From the NCBI RefSeq assembly GCF_027460265.1, contig NZ_JAPZBC010000001.1:930001-994000 (forward strand): 64,000 nucleotides of DNA, read 5' to 3'. Source of the DNA: Streptomyces sp. WMMC940. GTDB lineage: Bacteria; Actinomycetota; Actinomycetes; Streptomycetales; Streptomycetaceae. The notes below the pieces were generated by a model. The model was given only the letters and a program-made list of their open reading frames with translations. It ran no database searches and had not been told where the DNA came from. The translations under genes and the position numbers were made by a program. Shown piece after piece: positions 8,535-16,277 of the stretch; position 1 is the stretch's first letter, and every line of letters starts with the position of its first letter.

Positions 8535-9230
8535 ATGACCAGCGCAGTCCATCCCCCGAGCACCACCGCCGACGACGTCCCGCTGACGGTGACCGCCTGG
8601 CGCGACTACGACCCGGACGCCTGTGCCCTGCCCGGTATGGCGCTCGGCAGCCACCGGCTCTCCGGCCCGATGGACGAGGAGACCGACCGGCTGTGGGGTC
8701 TCGGGGCCCGGCGGGTCGTGGTGCCCCGCACCGTGGACCTGACCCCCGCGGCCAACGCCGCCCCCGCCACCGCACGCCGCACGGTGCGGTCGCTCTGCCT
8801 GGTCCGGGACCTCACCGCGCGCGCCGTGCTCGTCGAATGGCGGCTGCGGGTCGGGGCCGGCGACGAGGAGACGTGGAAGCTTCTCAGCCATCTCCAGCCA
8901 CCGCAGCGGCTGGAGGGTCCGGACCGGGCGGAGGAACAGCTGCTCGCCTGGCGGAGCAGCCACTACCTGTGCAAGTGCCTGTGGCGGCAGGGCCCCGGTT
9001 TCCTCCAGATCCGCGACCGTCGCTGGGGCGATCTGCGCCGCTTCACCTGCGACGAGCCGCACTACCACGACGCCATCGCCCGGCTGGACCACGGCGCCCC
9101 GGCGGCCGACGTGCCGCCGGACGCGCTGGCAGACTTCACCGACGAGCATCTCGTCCTGCGCGTCGGCGAGTTGGCCTGGTGGCTGCCGTACCGGGTGAAG
9201 CGCTGGATCCAGGAGGCCATGGCCATCTGA
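8535..9230 (+). CDS. DUF5825-like accessory protein of the radical SAM locus
   Basis: 231-residue soluble protein with no catalytic motif that I can name. It carries a conserved-looking N-terminal block (LTVTAWRDYDPDA, LGSHRLSGP), a central YLCKCLWRQGPGFLQIRD segment and a C-terminal LADFTDEHLVLRVGELAWWL. I associate this arrangement with DUF5825 proteins that accompany TIGR03975-type maturases in actinobacteria; that link is from memory. AGGAGG lies 4 bases before ATG 8535, and the gene is in the same operon as the maturase. Likely roles are precursor binding or presentation, or assembly of the maturase. Confidence 0.65.
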   Translation: MTSAVHPPSTTADDVPLTVTAWRDYDPDACALPGMALGSHRLSGPMDEETDRLWGLGARRVVVPRTVDLTPAANAAPATARRTVRSLCLVRDLTARAVLVEWRLRVGAGDEETWKLLSHLQPPQRLEGPDRAEEQLLAWRSSHYLCKCLWRQGPGFLQIRDRRWGDLRRFTCDEPHYHDAIARLDHGAPAADVPPDALADFTDEHLVLRVGELAWWLPYRVKRWIQEAMAI

Positions 9231-9443
9231 GCGGGCGGGCGGGGGCCCGGGGCGGCCGGGACCGGCGACGAGGGCGCTCGGGCCCAAGGGAGGCATCGGG
9301 TGGTCGGCCGGTGCCGTGACTCCCTGCGGCCGGGAAGGTGAGCGGGGACGCGGTTCCTCGTCACCCCGCTGCCGCCGGACGGTGGGCGCGGTTGAGCCGG
9401 TGCCGTGACCGGACGGGTTCGCGCGGCCGGTGGATCCGTCCGG

Positions 9444-10346
9444 TCACGGCGCTCCCGGGAGCAGCGCGTCGGCATAGAGGGCGAACAGGCGGAGGTTGGG
9501 GGTTCCACCGGCCGGTGGGGCGTCGCGCAGGTGTTCCCAGCAGTCGGCCGCCAGGCGTCGGGCGCGGTTGCCCGGCCAGGGCTGGGGCAGGAGCTCCGGC
9601 GGCAGGAGAGGGTCGGGCATCATCGCGGCGGTGAACTGGGCGGCGAGTTCGACGGCCATGGTGAGACGCTCGGCGTCCGACGGCTCCGGCCGCTCTGTGA
9701 GACGGGCCAGGCGCGCCTGGGCGAAGGCGGCGAGGTCCTCGTGCCCCCGAGCGATCTCGCCGAGCGGCCACAGCTCTGCGGCGAGGTCGCGGGGGTCGGC
9801 GATGTCACCGATCCTGGGGTCGGTGGTGGTCAGCCTGGTGAGGGTTCCGATGACGCCGAGGTGCCTGGCCTGGGCTTCGACGAGTTCGGTCACGGGGTTG
9901 GCGGCGATGTACAGGCCGCTCTGGACGGGTGCGGCGCCGAGGTGGAGGAGGTGCTCGCGCAGCGTGTCGCGGGCGGTCCGCTGGGATTCGGGGATGGCGA
10001 AGGCGAACAGGTGCCAGGCGCCGTCCCAGGGGGCGAGTCCGGCGTCCTGCCGGTACGCGTGACGGACGTGGGCGGCGTCGGGCGCGAGGGCTCCGGTCAC
10101 ATCGGCCACGGCGTGCAGCGTGGCTCTGCGGCCCCGGCCTTCCTGAGTGAACCGGCCCTCGGTGACGAGGCGTTTGACGCAGAGCCTGATCTGCTGGTCG
10201 CTCATGCCGAGCAGGCCGGCGACGGTGTACAGATCGGCGGCGTCGACGGTGCCGTCCTCGCGGACCATGGCCTGCACCACCAGCCGGGTGGGGATCTCCG
10301 GCCGCTCGGCCGATCCGTCGGCCCGGGCCGGGGCACCGGTGTTCAT
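9444..10346 (-). CDS. PaaX-family transcriptional regulator
   Basis: 300 residues. The N-terminal winged helix (about 20-90: PTRLVVQAMVREDGTVDAA, then LGMSDQQIRLCVKRL) is followed by a long C-terminal domain with WDGAWHLFAFAIPESQR, the diagnostic PaaX motif, and SGLYIAANP. PaaX proteins repress aromatic-acid catabolism in response to CoA thioesters, but many actinobacterial paralogs act elsewhere, and no paa genes are seen here. Its ATG overlaps the stop of the GNAT gene by 4 bp, so the pair is translationally coupled. Its target may be the GNAT operon or the divergent hydrolase. Confidence 0.85.
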   Translation of the reverse strand: MNTGAPARADGSAERPEIPTRLVVQAMVREDGTVDAADLYTVAGLLGMSDQQIRLCVKRLVTEGRFTQEGRGRRATLHAVADVTGALAPDAAHVRHAYRQDAGLAPWDGAWHLFAFAIPESQRTARDTLREHLLHLGAAPVQSGLYIAANPVTELVEAQARHLGVIGTLTRLTTTDPRIGDIADPRDLAAELWPLGEIARGHEDLAAFAQARLARLTERPEPSDAERLTMAVELAAQFTAAMMPDPLLPPELLPQPWPGNRARRLAADCWEHLRDAPPAGGTPNLRLFALYADALLPGAP

Positions 10347-10993
10347 CGTGCGTTCCGTTCGCTCTCCGCGCCAGGTGTGGTGACCGAGCGGTGCATGGTG
10401 GTGACCGCGCCGAAGCCCATGAGCTTGCGCAGGTAGGGGGTCCGCTCGGTGCGGTGGGCGGTGAAGCCGTGCCGCTCGTACAGTGCCCTGGCGCGGGGGT
10501 TGGCGTCGATGACGTCCAGACGGACGCGGTGGCAGCCGTGCTCGGCGGCCACGGCTGCGACCTCCCGCAGGAGGAGGCTGCCGATGCCCTTGCCGCGGTG
10601 TGCCGCATCGACGGCGATGCCGTCCATGACCAGTTCGCCTGCGGCGGGGTTGCGTTCGAGCAGGGCGAGCACCGCCAGTCTGGGCAGGCCGCGGAACAGG
10701 CCGTAGGCGGAGAGGAACTCCCGCACACCGCCGCCGGTCAGGGCACGGCCGCTCAGCCGGTAGCCGGCCACACCGACCACCCGGCCACCGGAGAGCGCGA
10801 CGACGCCCCGGTCGTGGTTGAGGTGGGCCGCGATGAACGCCCGCCCGGTCTCGGACGGGCCGAGAGCCGGGGCCAGCTTGCGGCCGAACGCCTCCCAGTA
10901 CAGAGCCGCCACCTGCCCCTCGCTGGCTTCGGGTACGCCCCTGCGCACCATCGGGTCGTGGTTCCGGTGGGTTTCGCCTGCCGTCGTCTCCAC
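10343..10993 (-). CDS. GNAT N-acetyltransferase
   Basis: 216-residue acetyl-CoA-dependent acetyltransferase. The CoA-binding loop is AAHRGKGIGSLLL (RGxGIG form), preceded by the beta-4 strand ELVMDGIAVD and followed by VRLDVIDANPRARALYERHGF, the common GNAT motif B. Substrate is unknown. A GGAAGGGAC ribosome site precedes the GTG start. It is first in a two-gene operon with the PaaX regulator and is divergent from the alpha/beta hydrolase; the 90-bp AT-richer spacer holds two CGTATT direct repeats (around 11045-11070, minus strand) that may be regulator sites. Confidence 0.85.
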   Translation of the reverse strand: METTAGETHRNHDPMVRRGVPEASEGQVAALYWEAFGRKLAPALGPSETGRAFIAAHLNHDRGVVALSGGRVVGVAGYRLSGRALTGGGVREFLSAYGLFRGLPRLAVLALLERNPAAGELVMDGIAVDAAHRGKGIGSLLLREVAAVAAEHGCHRVRLDVIDANPRARALYERHGFTAHRTERTPYLRKLMGFGAVTTMHRSVTTPGAESERNAR

Positions 10994-11083
10994 GCCGTCC
11001 CTTCCTCCGTCCGTCGGATCACCCTTGTGCGATCGATGGTAATACGTTCATCATCAATACGACCGTTCTTTAGGCGATAGATT

Positions 11084-12157
11084 TTGGGGGCCGGGTTGTT
11101 CCGGACACGGGGTACGCCGGTACGGCGCAGGTGGCGGTGGGCGGTGTGGACGCTGACGGGGGCTCTGTCGGCGGTCGCCACGCTCGGCGGAGTCGTGGTG
11201 TGGCAGAACACCTACGAGCTGCGCGAGGAGAAGGTGTCGCTGCGGCACGACGGCAAGCTGCTCGACGGGGTGCTGGCCCGGCCCCAGCGGGGTGAGGGGC
11301 CGTTCGGCCTGGTGGTCTTCGTCCACGGCGACGGCCCAGTCGACGCGACGCAGGAGACGTTCTACCGGCCGCTGTGGGAGTCCTTCGCCCGCGCCGGATA
11401 CGCCTCGCTGTCGTTCAGCAAGCCCGGGGTCGGGGGATCGGAGGGCGATTGGCTGGACCAGAGCATGACCGACCGGGCCGACGAGGCACTGGCCGCGGTG
11501 GCGTGGGCCCGGAAGCGCCCCGACATCGACGGCCGCCGTATCGGCCTGTGGGGGGCGAGCCAGGCCGGCTGGGTCCTGCCCGAGGCAGCCGCCCGGGAAC
11601 CGGGGCTACAGTTCGTCATCGCCGTCTCCCCCGCGGTCAATTGGTTGCGGCAGGGCCGATACAACCTCCTCGCAGAACTGGAGAGGGACGGCGCGACCGC
11701 CCAGGAGAAGGAGGCGGCACTGCGCAGGCGTGAGACCACGCTGGACCTGCTGAAGAGCGGGGCGTCGTTCGCCGAGTACCGGACCGCGGTCGGTGACGTC
11801 GGAGACATGACGCCGGGGCGGTGGGCGTTCATCGCCAGGAACCACCGGTCCGACGCGACCGCCGACCTCCGGGCGATGCGCGGCACGCCGCTGCTGCTGG
11901 TGCTGGCCGGCCACGACGTCCACGTGGACGTCGCCGACACCGAAGCCGTCTACCGCGAGGTCCTGCCGGCCGAGTCCTTGACGGTCGCACGCTATCCCGA
12001 CGCCGCCCACTCCCTGGTCGACCACGATCTGGAGCGCTCGGACTGGCGCCTGACGGCGACCGCCGTCTTCGCCCCCCGGCGGCTGTACACCGACCGCTTC
12101 CTCGCGGACCAGGCCCGGTTCGTCCGACAGCTCGACACCGGCCGGGAGGCGCCGTGA
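11084..12157 (+). CDS. Membrane-anchored alpha/beta hydrolase
   Basis: About 357 residues. An N-terminal hydrophobic segment (AVWTLTGALSAVATLGGVVV) after an arginine cluster suggests a signal anchor with the catalytic domain outside. The hydrolase fold shows VVFVHGDGPVD (oxyanion), nucleophile motif GASQAG, acid near LVLAGHDVHVD and histidine in YPDAAHSLVDH. This resembles the BAAT/dienelactone-type hydrolases of actinobacteria. The start is uncertain: TTG 11084, TTG 11096 and GTG 11144 are all possible, and none has an outstanding ribosome site; only the first two retain the whole positively charged lead. Divergent from the GNAT-PaaX operon. Confidence 0.75.
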   Translation: MGAGLFRTRGTPVRRRWRWAVWTLTGALSAVATLGGVVVWQNTYELREEKVSLRHDGKLLDGVLARPQRGEGPFGLVVFVHGDGPVDATQETFYRPLWESFARAGYASLSFSKPGVGGSEGDWLDQSMTDRADEALAAVAWARKRPDIDGRRIGLWGASQAGWVLPEAAAREPGLQFVIAVSPAVNWLRQGRYNLLAELERDGATAQEKEAALRRRETTLDLLKSGASFAEYRTAVGDVGDMTPGRWAFIARNHRSDATADLRAMRGTPLLLVLAGHDVHVDVADTEAVYREVLPAESLTVARYPDAAHSLVDHDLERSDWRLTATAVFAPRRLYTDRFLADQARFVRQLDTGREAP

Positions 12158-12328
12158 ACGCCGCCCCTGGAGCCGGCACGCGGGACATCGCCGGCCCTCG
12201 GGGCGGGTGCCGGTGCCGCGTCGGGCGAGGTTCGCCCGGTCGCGACGCCCGGCACGGCGACTCGCGGCGTTGCCGAATCGACCGATCGGGCCCACTACGA
12301 CGTCGATCCGGCGCCTTGCGATCCTTCC

Positions 12329-12349
12329 CCCCGGCCCGGAGGGCCGGGG
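12329..12349. terminator. Bidirectional terminator hairpin
   Basis: Perfect 9-bp stem CCCCGGCCC / GGGCCGGGG with a GGA loop, placed between the convergent hydrolase and methyltransferase genes. No T-tract, as is common for Streptomyces terminators. Confidence 0.55.
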
Positions 12350-12404
12350 AGACCCCGTGCACCGGACGCCGCTCCTTCACGGACGGACCAAGCCTGACGC
12401 GGCA

Positions 12405-13214
12405 CTAGCGAACGCGCGCGACGCCCGCGTAGCCCGGGATGGGGTCGTCGCCCGTCACGGCGACGGCCTCACCGAGCTCCGGGTGCCATTCGGCGGTCAG
12501 CGACACCCCGGGCTCGACGAGGTCGAGACCGTCGAAGAACCGGGTGAACTCCTCGCGGGAGCGGGGACGCAGGGTGAGTCCCCGCTCCTTGTACATCGCC
12601 CGGGCCAGTGCGGCCTTCTCGGGGTCGAAGTCGCCGGTGGTCTGGGACAGCACGAGGTAGCTGCCGGGGGCGAGCCGGCCCACGAGCCGGTTCACCAGTT
12701 CGTAGGCGCCGTCCTCGTCGTCCACGAAGTGCAGCAGCGCGAGCAGCGACAGGGCGATGGGGCGGTCGAAGTCGAGGACCTTGCCGGCCGCCTCCAGGAT
12801 GGCCTCCGGCCGGCGGGCGTCGGCCTGGATGTACTCGGTCGCGCCCTCGGGGGTGCTGCGCAGCAGTGCCTCGGCGTGGGCGAGGACGATCGGGTCGTTG
12901 TCGCAGTAGACGACGCGGGACTCCGGCGCCACCTCCTGGGCTATCTGGTGGAGGTTGGGCTCGGTGGGGATGCCGGTGCCGACGTCGAGGTACTGGCGGA
13001 TGCCGTTGCCGCCGAGCCAGCGCGTGGCGCGGTGCATGAAGGCCCGGTTGACCCGGGCCATGTCGCGGCCGCGCGCGTCGAGCTTGAGGAGTTGCCTGGC
13101 CATCTCCTCGTCGACCGGGTAGTTGTCCTTGCCGCCGAGGAACCAGTCGTACATCCGGGCCGGGTGCGGCTTGCTGGTGTCGATGCGTACGGCGGCGGGG
13201 TCTTGCCCGGTCAT
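12405..13214 (-). CDS. SAM-dependent methyltransferase, DUF574 type
   Basis: 269 residues of the actinobacteria-specific S-adenosyl methyltransferase family (DUF574). The N-terminal signature SKPHPARMYDWFLGGKDNY is diagnostic. Motif I is YLDVGTGIPTEPNLHQ, and the acidic end of strand 2 is VVYCDNDPIV. The family is abundant in Streptomyces beside XRE/DUF397 genes, and its substrates are largely unknown; one group is linked to development and antibiotic regulation. It is encoded downstream of the DUF397 gene in the same direction, separated by 109 bp. Confidence 0.88.
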   Translation of the reverse strand: MTGQDPAAVRIDTSKPHPARMYDWFLGGKDNYPVDEEMARQLLKLDARGRDMARVNRAFMHRATRWLGGNGIRQYLDVGTGIPTEPNLHQIAQEVAPESRVVYCDNDPIVLAHAEALLRSTPEGATEYIQADARRPEAILEAAGKVLDFDRPIALSLLALLHFVDDEDGAYELVNRLVGRLAPGSYLVLSQTTGDFDPEKAALARAMYKERGLTLRPRSREEFTRFFDGLDLVEPGVSLTAEWHPELGEAVAVTGDDPIPGYAGVARVR

Positions 13215-13323
13215 CTGGCGCCTCCAGGGGTCGAGGGTGTGGCGGTGGATGGACGAACTGCGCTCACTGGAAAGGTTACTGACCGGAAGTCAGGCGTTCG
13301 GCCGGGCCCGGGCCTTCGGCCGA

Positions 13324-13560
13324 TCACGTCAGGAGGAAGTCCGCCTGACCGGACTTGGCGCCCTGGATGAAGGCGGCGATCTCGCCGTGGGAGTAGATGA
13401 GCGCGGGGCCGTCGGGATCGGCGGACTGGCGCACCGCGACCCTGCCGTCGGCCAGCTTCATGGCCTCGACGCAGTTGCCGCCGTTACCACCGCTCCACGG
13501 CTTGTGCCAACCCTCCGAGCCGAGCTCCCGGGCGGGCATGCCGTTGTATATGCGGTCCAT
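13324..13560 (-). CDS. DUF397 protein
   Basis: 78-residue DUF397 protein. It shows the standard pattern W.KPWSGGNGGNCVEA followed by VAVRQSADPDGPALIYS and a C-terminal EIAAFIQGAKSGQADFL. Such proteins are partners of XRE-family regulators of the WhiJ/BldB-associated group. The ATG at 13560 follows the TGA of the XRE gene with no spacer, and a GGAGC ribosome site lies inside the end of that gene, so the two are coupled. Confidence 0.9.
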   Translation of the reverse strand: MDRIYNGMPARELGSEGWHKPWSGGNGGNCVEAMKLADGRVAVRQSADPDGPALIYSHGEIAAFIQGAKSGQADFLLT

Positions 13561-14421
13561 TCACAGCTCCTTGCGGACGCTCCGGAGGAGGTCCTTCGTG
13601 CGTTGCGCGGTGGCGGCCTGGGCCGCCATGCGGTCCATGACCTCCAGGTGCGAGGCCACCTCGGGGCGGGCGTCGAGGTAGACCGCGCCGGTGAGGTACT
13701 CGCTGTAGACCATGTCGGGCAGTTCGGGCACGGCGAAGCGGAAGAGCACGAACGGCCCGTAGGTGCCGGCGTGGGGTCCGGTCGCGAACTCCGCGACCTG
13801 GAGGGTGATGTTGGGCCGCTCGGCCGCCTCGAGCAGCCGGTCGATCTGGGCCCGCATCACCTTCGGTCCGCCCACCGGACGGCGCAGCACCGTCTCGTCC
13901 ATGATCACCCAGAATCTGGGCGCGTCGGACCTGCCGAGCAGCCCCTGACGCTCCATGCGCAGGGCGACGTGCCGCTCGACGTCCTCGGCGCTGGTGGCGC
14001 CGAGGGCTCCGCTGTGCATGACACCGCGGGCGTAGTCCTCGGTCTGGAGGAGCCCGGGGACGAAGTGCGGTTCGTACGCGCGGATGAGGCTCGCCGCCCC
14101 CTCCAGGCTCACGTACATGCTGAACCAGCCGGGGAGCACATCGTGGAAACGCTGCCACCAGCCGGGCTTGTTGGCGTCCTCGGCGAGCTGGACGAAGCCC
14201 TCGGCCTCGCCCTCGGGGACGCCGTACGCCCTCAGGAGGAGCTGGACGTAGGGGATTTTGAGAGCGACTTCCGCCGTCTCCATCCTGCGGATGGTGGCGG
14301 GGGCCACGCGGAGGACCCTGGCGGCCTCCTCGCGTCTCAGGCCGGCTCGCTCCCGCAGATCCTGCAGTCGCTTGCCCAGTACGACCTGCCCCACCGTGGG
14401 GGCGGACCGCGGCTCGCTCAC
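13561..14421 (-). CDS. XRE-family regulator with DUF5753 domain
   Basis: 286 residues. The N-terminal helix-turn-helix (about 10-70: LGKRLQDLRERAGLRREEAA, then VAPATIRRMETAE) is followed by the DUF5753 (Scr1-type) ligand or partner domain with PGLLQTEDYARGV, RMERQGLL and FVLFRFAVPELPDMVYSEY. GTG at 14421, after GGAGGTC, was chosen over a start 75 codons upstream that adds non-homologous residues. It pairs with the DUF397 gene, and the small ATPase lies across the divergent promoter, the usual three-part arrangement of Streptomyces developmental regulators. It likely binds the nearby CACTCTG dyad. Confidence 0.88.
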   Translation of the reverse strand: MSEPRSAPTVGQVVLGKRLQDLRERAGLRREEAARVLRVAPATIRRMETAEVALKIPYVQLLLRAYGVPEGEAEGFVQLAEDANKPGWWQRFHDVLPGWFSMYVSLEGAASLIRAYEPHFVPGLLQTEDYARGVMHSGALGATSAEDVERHVALRMERQGLLGRSDAPRFWVIMDETVLRRPVGGPKVMRAQIDRLLEAAERPNITLQVAEFATGPHAGTYGPFVLFRFAVPELPDMVYSEYLTGAVYLDARPEVASHLEVMDRMAAQAATAQRTKDLLRSVRKEL

Positions 14422-14519
14422 TACAGACCTCCCCAGCGCCCTGTTCTCGAATGTGCACGACCCGACGCCACGACTCGGTGTCACGACGAGTGTGCCATGC
14501 CACCCTGACCCAGAACCCA

Positions 14520-14542
14520 GCACTCTGCAATTTTCAGAGTGC
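14520..14542. promoter_or_regulatory. Candidate XRE operator (8-bp dyad)
   Basis: Inverted repeat with perfect 8-bp arms GCACTCTG and CAGAGTGC around the AT-rich spacer CAATTTT, in the divergent region between the XRE regulator and the ATPase gene. The sequence is strikingly AT-rich for this genome. Binding by the XRE protein is inferred. Confidence 0.5.
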
Positions 14543-14661
14543 CTCTTGCCAAGTGTCGGCTTCGGAGGGAGAGTGGCTCGGTGAACCAGTTCACGAGGCT
14601 GCCGCGCCTTGCCCGGGGAGAGGCATGTACGGCACCGCTTCCCCACCGTTAAGGATTGGTC

Positions 14662-15126
14662 GTGGCTCCTGGTAACACGCTCAGGCCCGTACTCGCGATA
14701 CCGCGTCAGCCGGCTTCCTCAGTGCCGGCGATCCGCCGCTTCGGGTTCGAGCTCCCCGGCCGGGCCGACTCGGTCGCCCGCGCCAGGCACCTGATCCAGG
14801 AGCGCATGATGCGCTGGGGCGTGGACAGCAGCCACTTCGACACGGTCGCTCTGGTCGCCTCCGAACTGTTCACCAACGCCGTCGTGCACACCGCGAGCCA
14901 GCGCGTCCTGTGCGAACTGCACGACGTGCCGGGCCAGTTGCGCATAGCGGTGCAGGACGAGGGCTGCCCGCCGGGCGAGCCGCGACTGCGCCGGGTCTCC
15001 GCCGAGGAGGGCGGACGCGGACTGCTGCTGGTGGACGCCGTCAGCAGCGCCTGGGGAGCGCACGACGCGCACCCCGGTCCGGGCCGGGTCGTCTGGGCCG
15101 AGCTGGCGCTGGGTCGCCCGTGCTGA
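14662..15126 (+). CDS. GHKL ATPase, anti-sigma/RsbW-like (DUF397-associated)
   Basis: About 154 residues forming a single histidine-kinase-like ATPase domain. The N box is ASELFTNAVVH, the G1-like loop is VQDEGCPPGEP, and G2 is EEGGRGLLLVDAVSSAWG. No sensor or phosphoacceptor domain is present, so it is a stand-alone RsbW/SpoIIAB-like protein rather than a true sensor kinase. GTG 14662 was chosen because AAGGA lies 6 bases before it; an upstream TTG at 14656 would bury that site. Divergent from the XRE/DUF397 pair, and overlapping the next small gene. Confidence 0.85.
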   Translation: MAPGNTLRPVLAIPRQPASSVPAIRRFGFELPGRADSVARARHLIQERMMRWGVDSSHFDTVALVASELFTNAVVHTASQRVLCELHDVPGQLRIAVQDEGCPPGEPRLRRVSAEEGGRGLLLVDAVSSAWGAHDAHPGPGRVVWAELALGRPC

Positions 15127-15536
15127 GGTCGATGGCCGGCCTGCTCTCCCGGGGGCGTGACGACCCCCGGGGGCGGCTGCGCCTCGACGTCCCGCCGGGA
15201 CTGTCGGCCACACTCGGTCACGATGCCGTCGGGCTGCCCGCACGACACGGCCACCGACTGCTCTCCCGCCTCCCCCGCACGGGCTGTGTCTACTCGGACA
15301 CGGACTGGATGTGGTGGATCGTCCCGGCCGGCTCCGACCAGGACCTGGCATGGCCGCTGCCCGCGTACTACTCCCCCGGGGCGTACGTACCGGCCGAGGG
15401 GACCCGGTTGATCCACTGGCCCGAGGACTCGAGCCCCTACACCCCGCCCATTCCTCTGTACCTCATGGTCTGCCAGATCACGGGGGTGGCACCCGCATGG
15501 GCACGCCACGGAACCAGGAGCACACAGGGAGTGTGA
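15120..15536 (+). CDS. Conserved hypothetical protein coupled to the ATPase
   Basis: About 138 residues, unrecognised family. Recognisable pattern: LRLDVPPGLSATLGHDAV, then TDWMWWIVPAGSDQDLAWP and YLMVCQITGVAPAW. It is soluble and tryptophan-rich in the centre. GTG 15120 overlaps the ATPase stop by 7 bases; ATG 15132 is an alternative start. The overlap suggests the two products work together, perhaps in the same partner-switch module. I cannot assign a function. Confidence 0.65.
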   Translation: MLRSMAGLLSRGRDDPRGRLRLDVPPGLSATLGHDAVGLPARHGHRLLSRLPRTGCVYSDTDWMWWIVPAGSDQDLAWPLPAYYSPGAYVPAEGTRLIHWPEDSSPYTPPIPLYLMVCQITGVAPAWARHGTRSTQGV

Positions 15537-15710
15537 ACGGGCCCGGCCGGACGCCGCCGGCCCGGCCCCCACGGCCCCCACCCCGTTCGACGCCCCGGAC
15601 GGCGGGCCCCGGCATACGGCCCGCGGAGAGGGGTGCGCACGGCGCGGAGCCCCGTCACACCGGGACCGAGTCCGTCACGGACGGGATTCGAAACCTCGTA
15701 CGATCCCCGC

Positions 15711-16277
15711 ATGGTGACCCACTCCCCCGGCCCCGCTCCCGACGAGCGGCCCGCACGCGCGTTCCCCGCACCCAACGGCCTGACCGGCGTCGGCATGATC
15801 GTCATCGAGCCCGGGGGGCGGATCCTGCTCGGCCTGGACCGCAGCGGCCGCTGGGAGCTGCCCGGCGGCAAGGTCGATCCCGGGGAGAGCTTCGAGCGCG
15901 CGGGCGCCAGGGAGCTCGCCGAGGAGACGGGACTGCGGGTCCGCGAGGAGGACGTGGCCGTCGTCGCCGTGGTCATGGACGGGAAGCGCGGCCTGACCCG
16001 GATCTCGGCGGCCGCCCTCGTCACGGGTGTGGAAGGCGAGCCGGAGGTCACCGAACCGGACAAGATCGTGCGCTGGCAGTGGCACGAACCGGCTCATATT
16101 CCGGGCGAACTGTTCGAACCCTCCGCCGCGGTCCTGCGCGCTTGGCGTGCGGATCTAACACTCCCGGCTGTTTCTGCGTACTCCTATGCGATTTCTGTTA
16201 TCGGGACGGAGGCAGGGCGTCTCCCAGATGTCGGAGGAGACACGTCCCAGCCCAGGAAGAGAGTGGACACAGCGTGA
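15711..16277 (+). CDS. Nudix hydrolase
   Basis: 188-residue Nudix-fold pyrophosphatase. The Nudix box is complete: GGKVDPGESFERAGARELAE followed by ETGL, with metal-binding glutamates in the REUXEE position. The preceding WELPGGK and the N-terminal VIEPGGRILLGL fit MutT/ADP-ribose pyrophosphatase-type enzymes; substrate is not predictable. The C-terminal 35 residues (after WRADLTLPAV) look like a low-complexity extension. Its stop overlaps the GTG of the sigma-CAP fusion gene (GTGA at 16274), so the two are translationally coupled despite unrelated functions. Confidence 0.85.
   Translation: MVTHSPGPAPDERPARAFPAPNGLTGVGMIVIEPGGRILLGLDRSGRWELPGGKVDPGESFERAGARELAEETGLRVREEDVAVVAVVMDGKRGLTRISAAALVTGVEGEPEVTEPDKIVRWQWHEPAHIPGELFEPSAAVLRAWRADLTLPAVSAYSYAISVIGTEAGRLPDVGGDTSQPRKRVDTA

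Noticed and set aside
9444..10993. PaaX-GNAT operon as part of the RiPP locus
   Set aside because: It is on the opposite strand and separated by a convergent spacer; no functional link can be read from the sequence.
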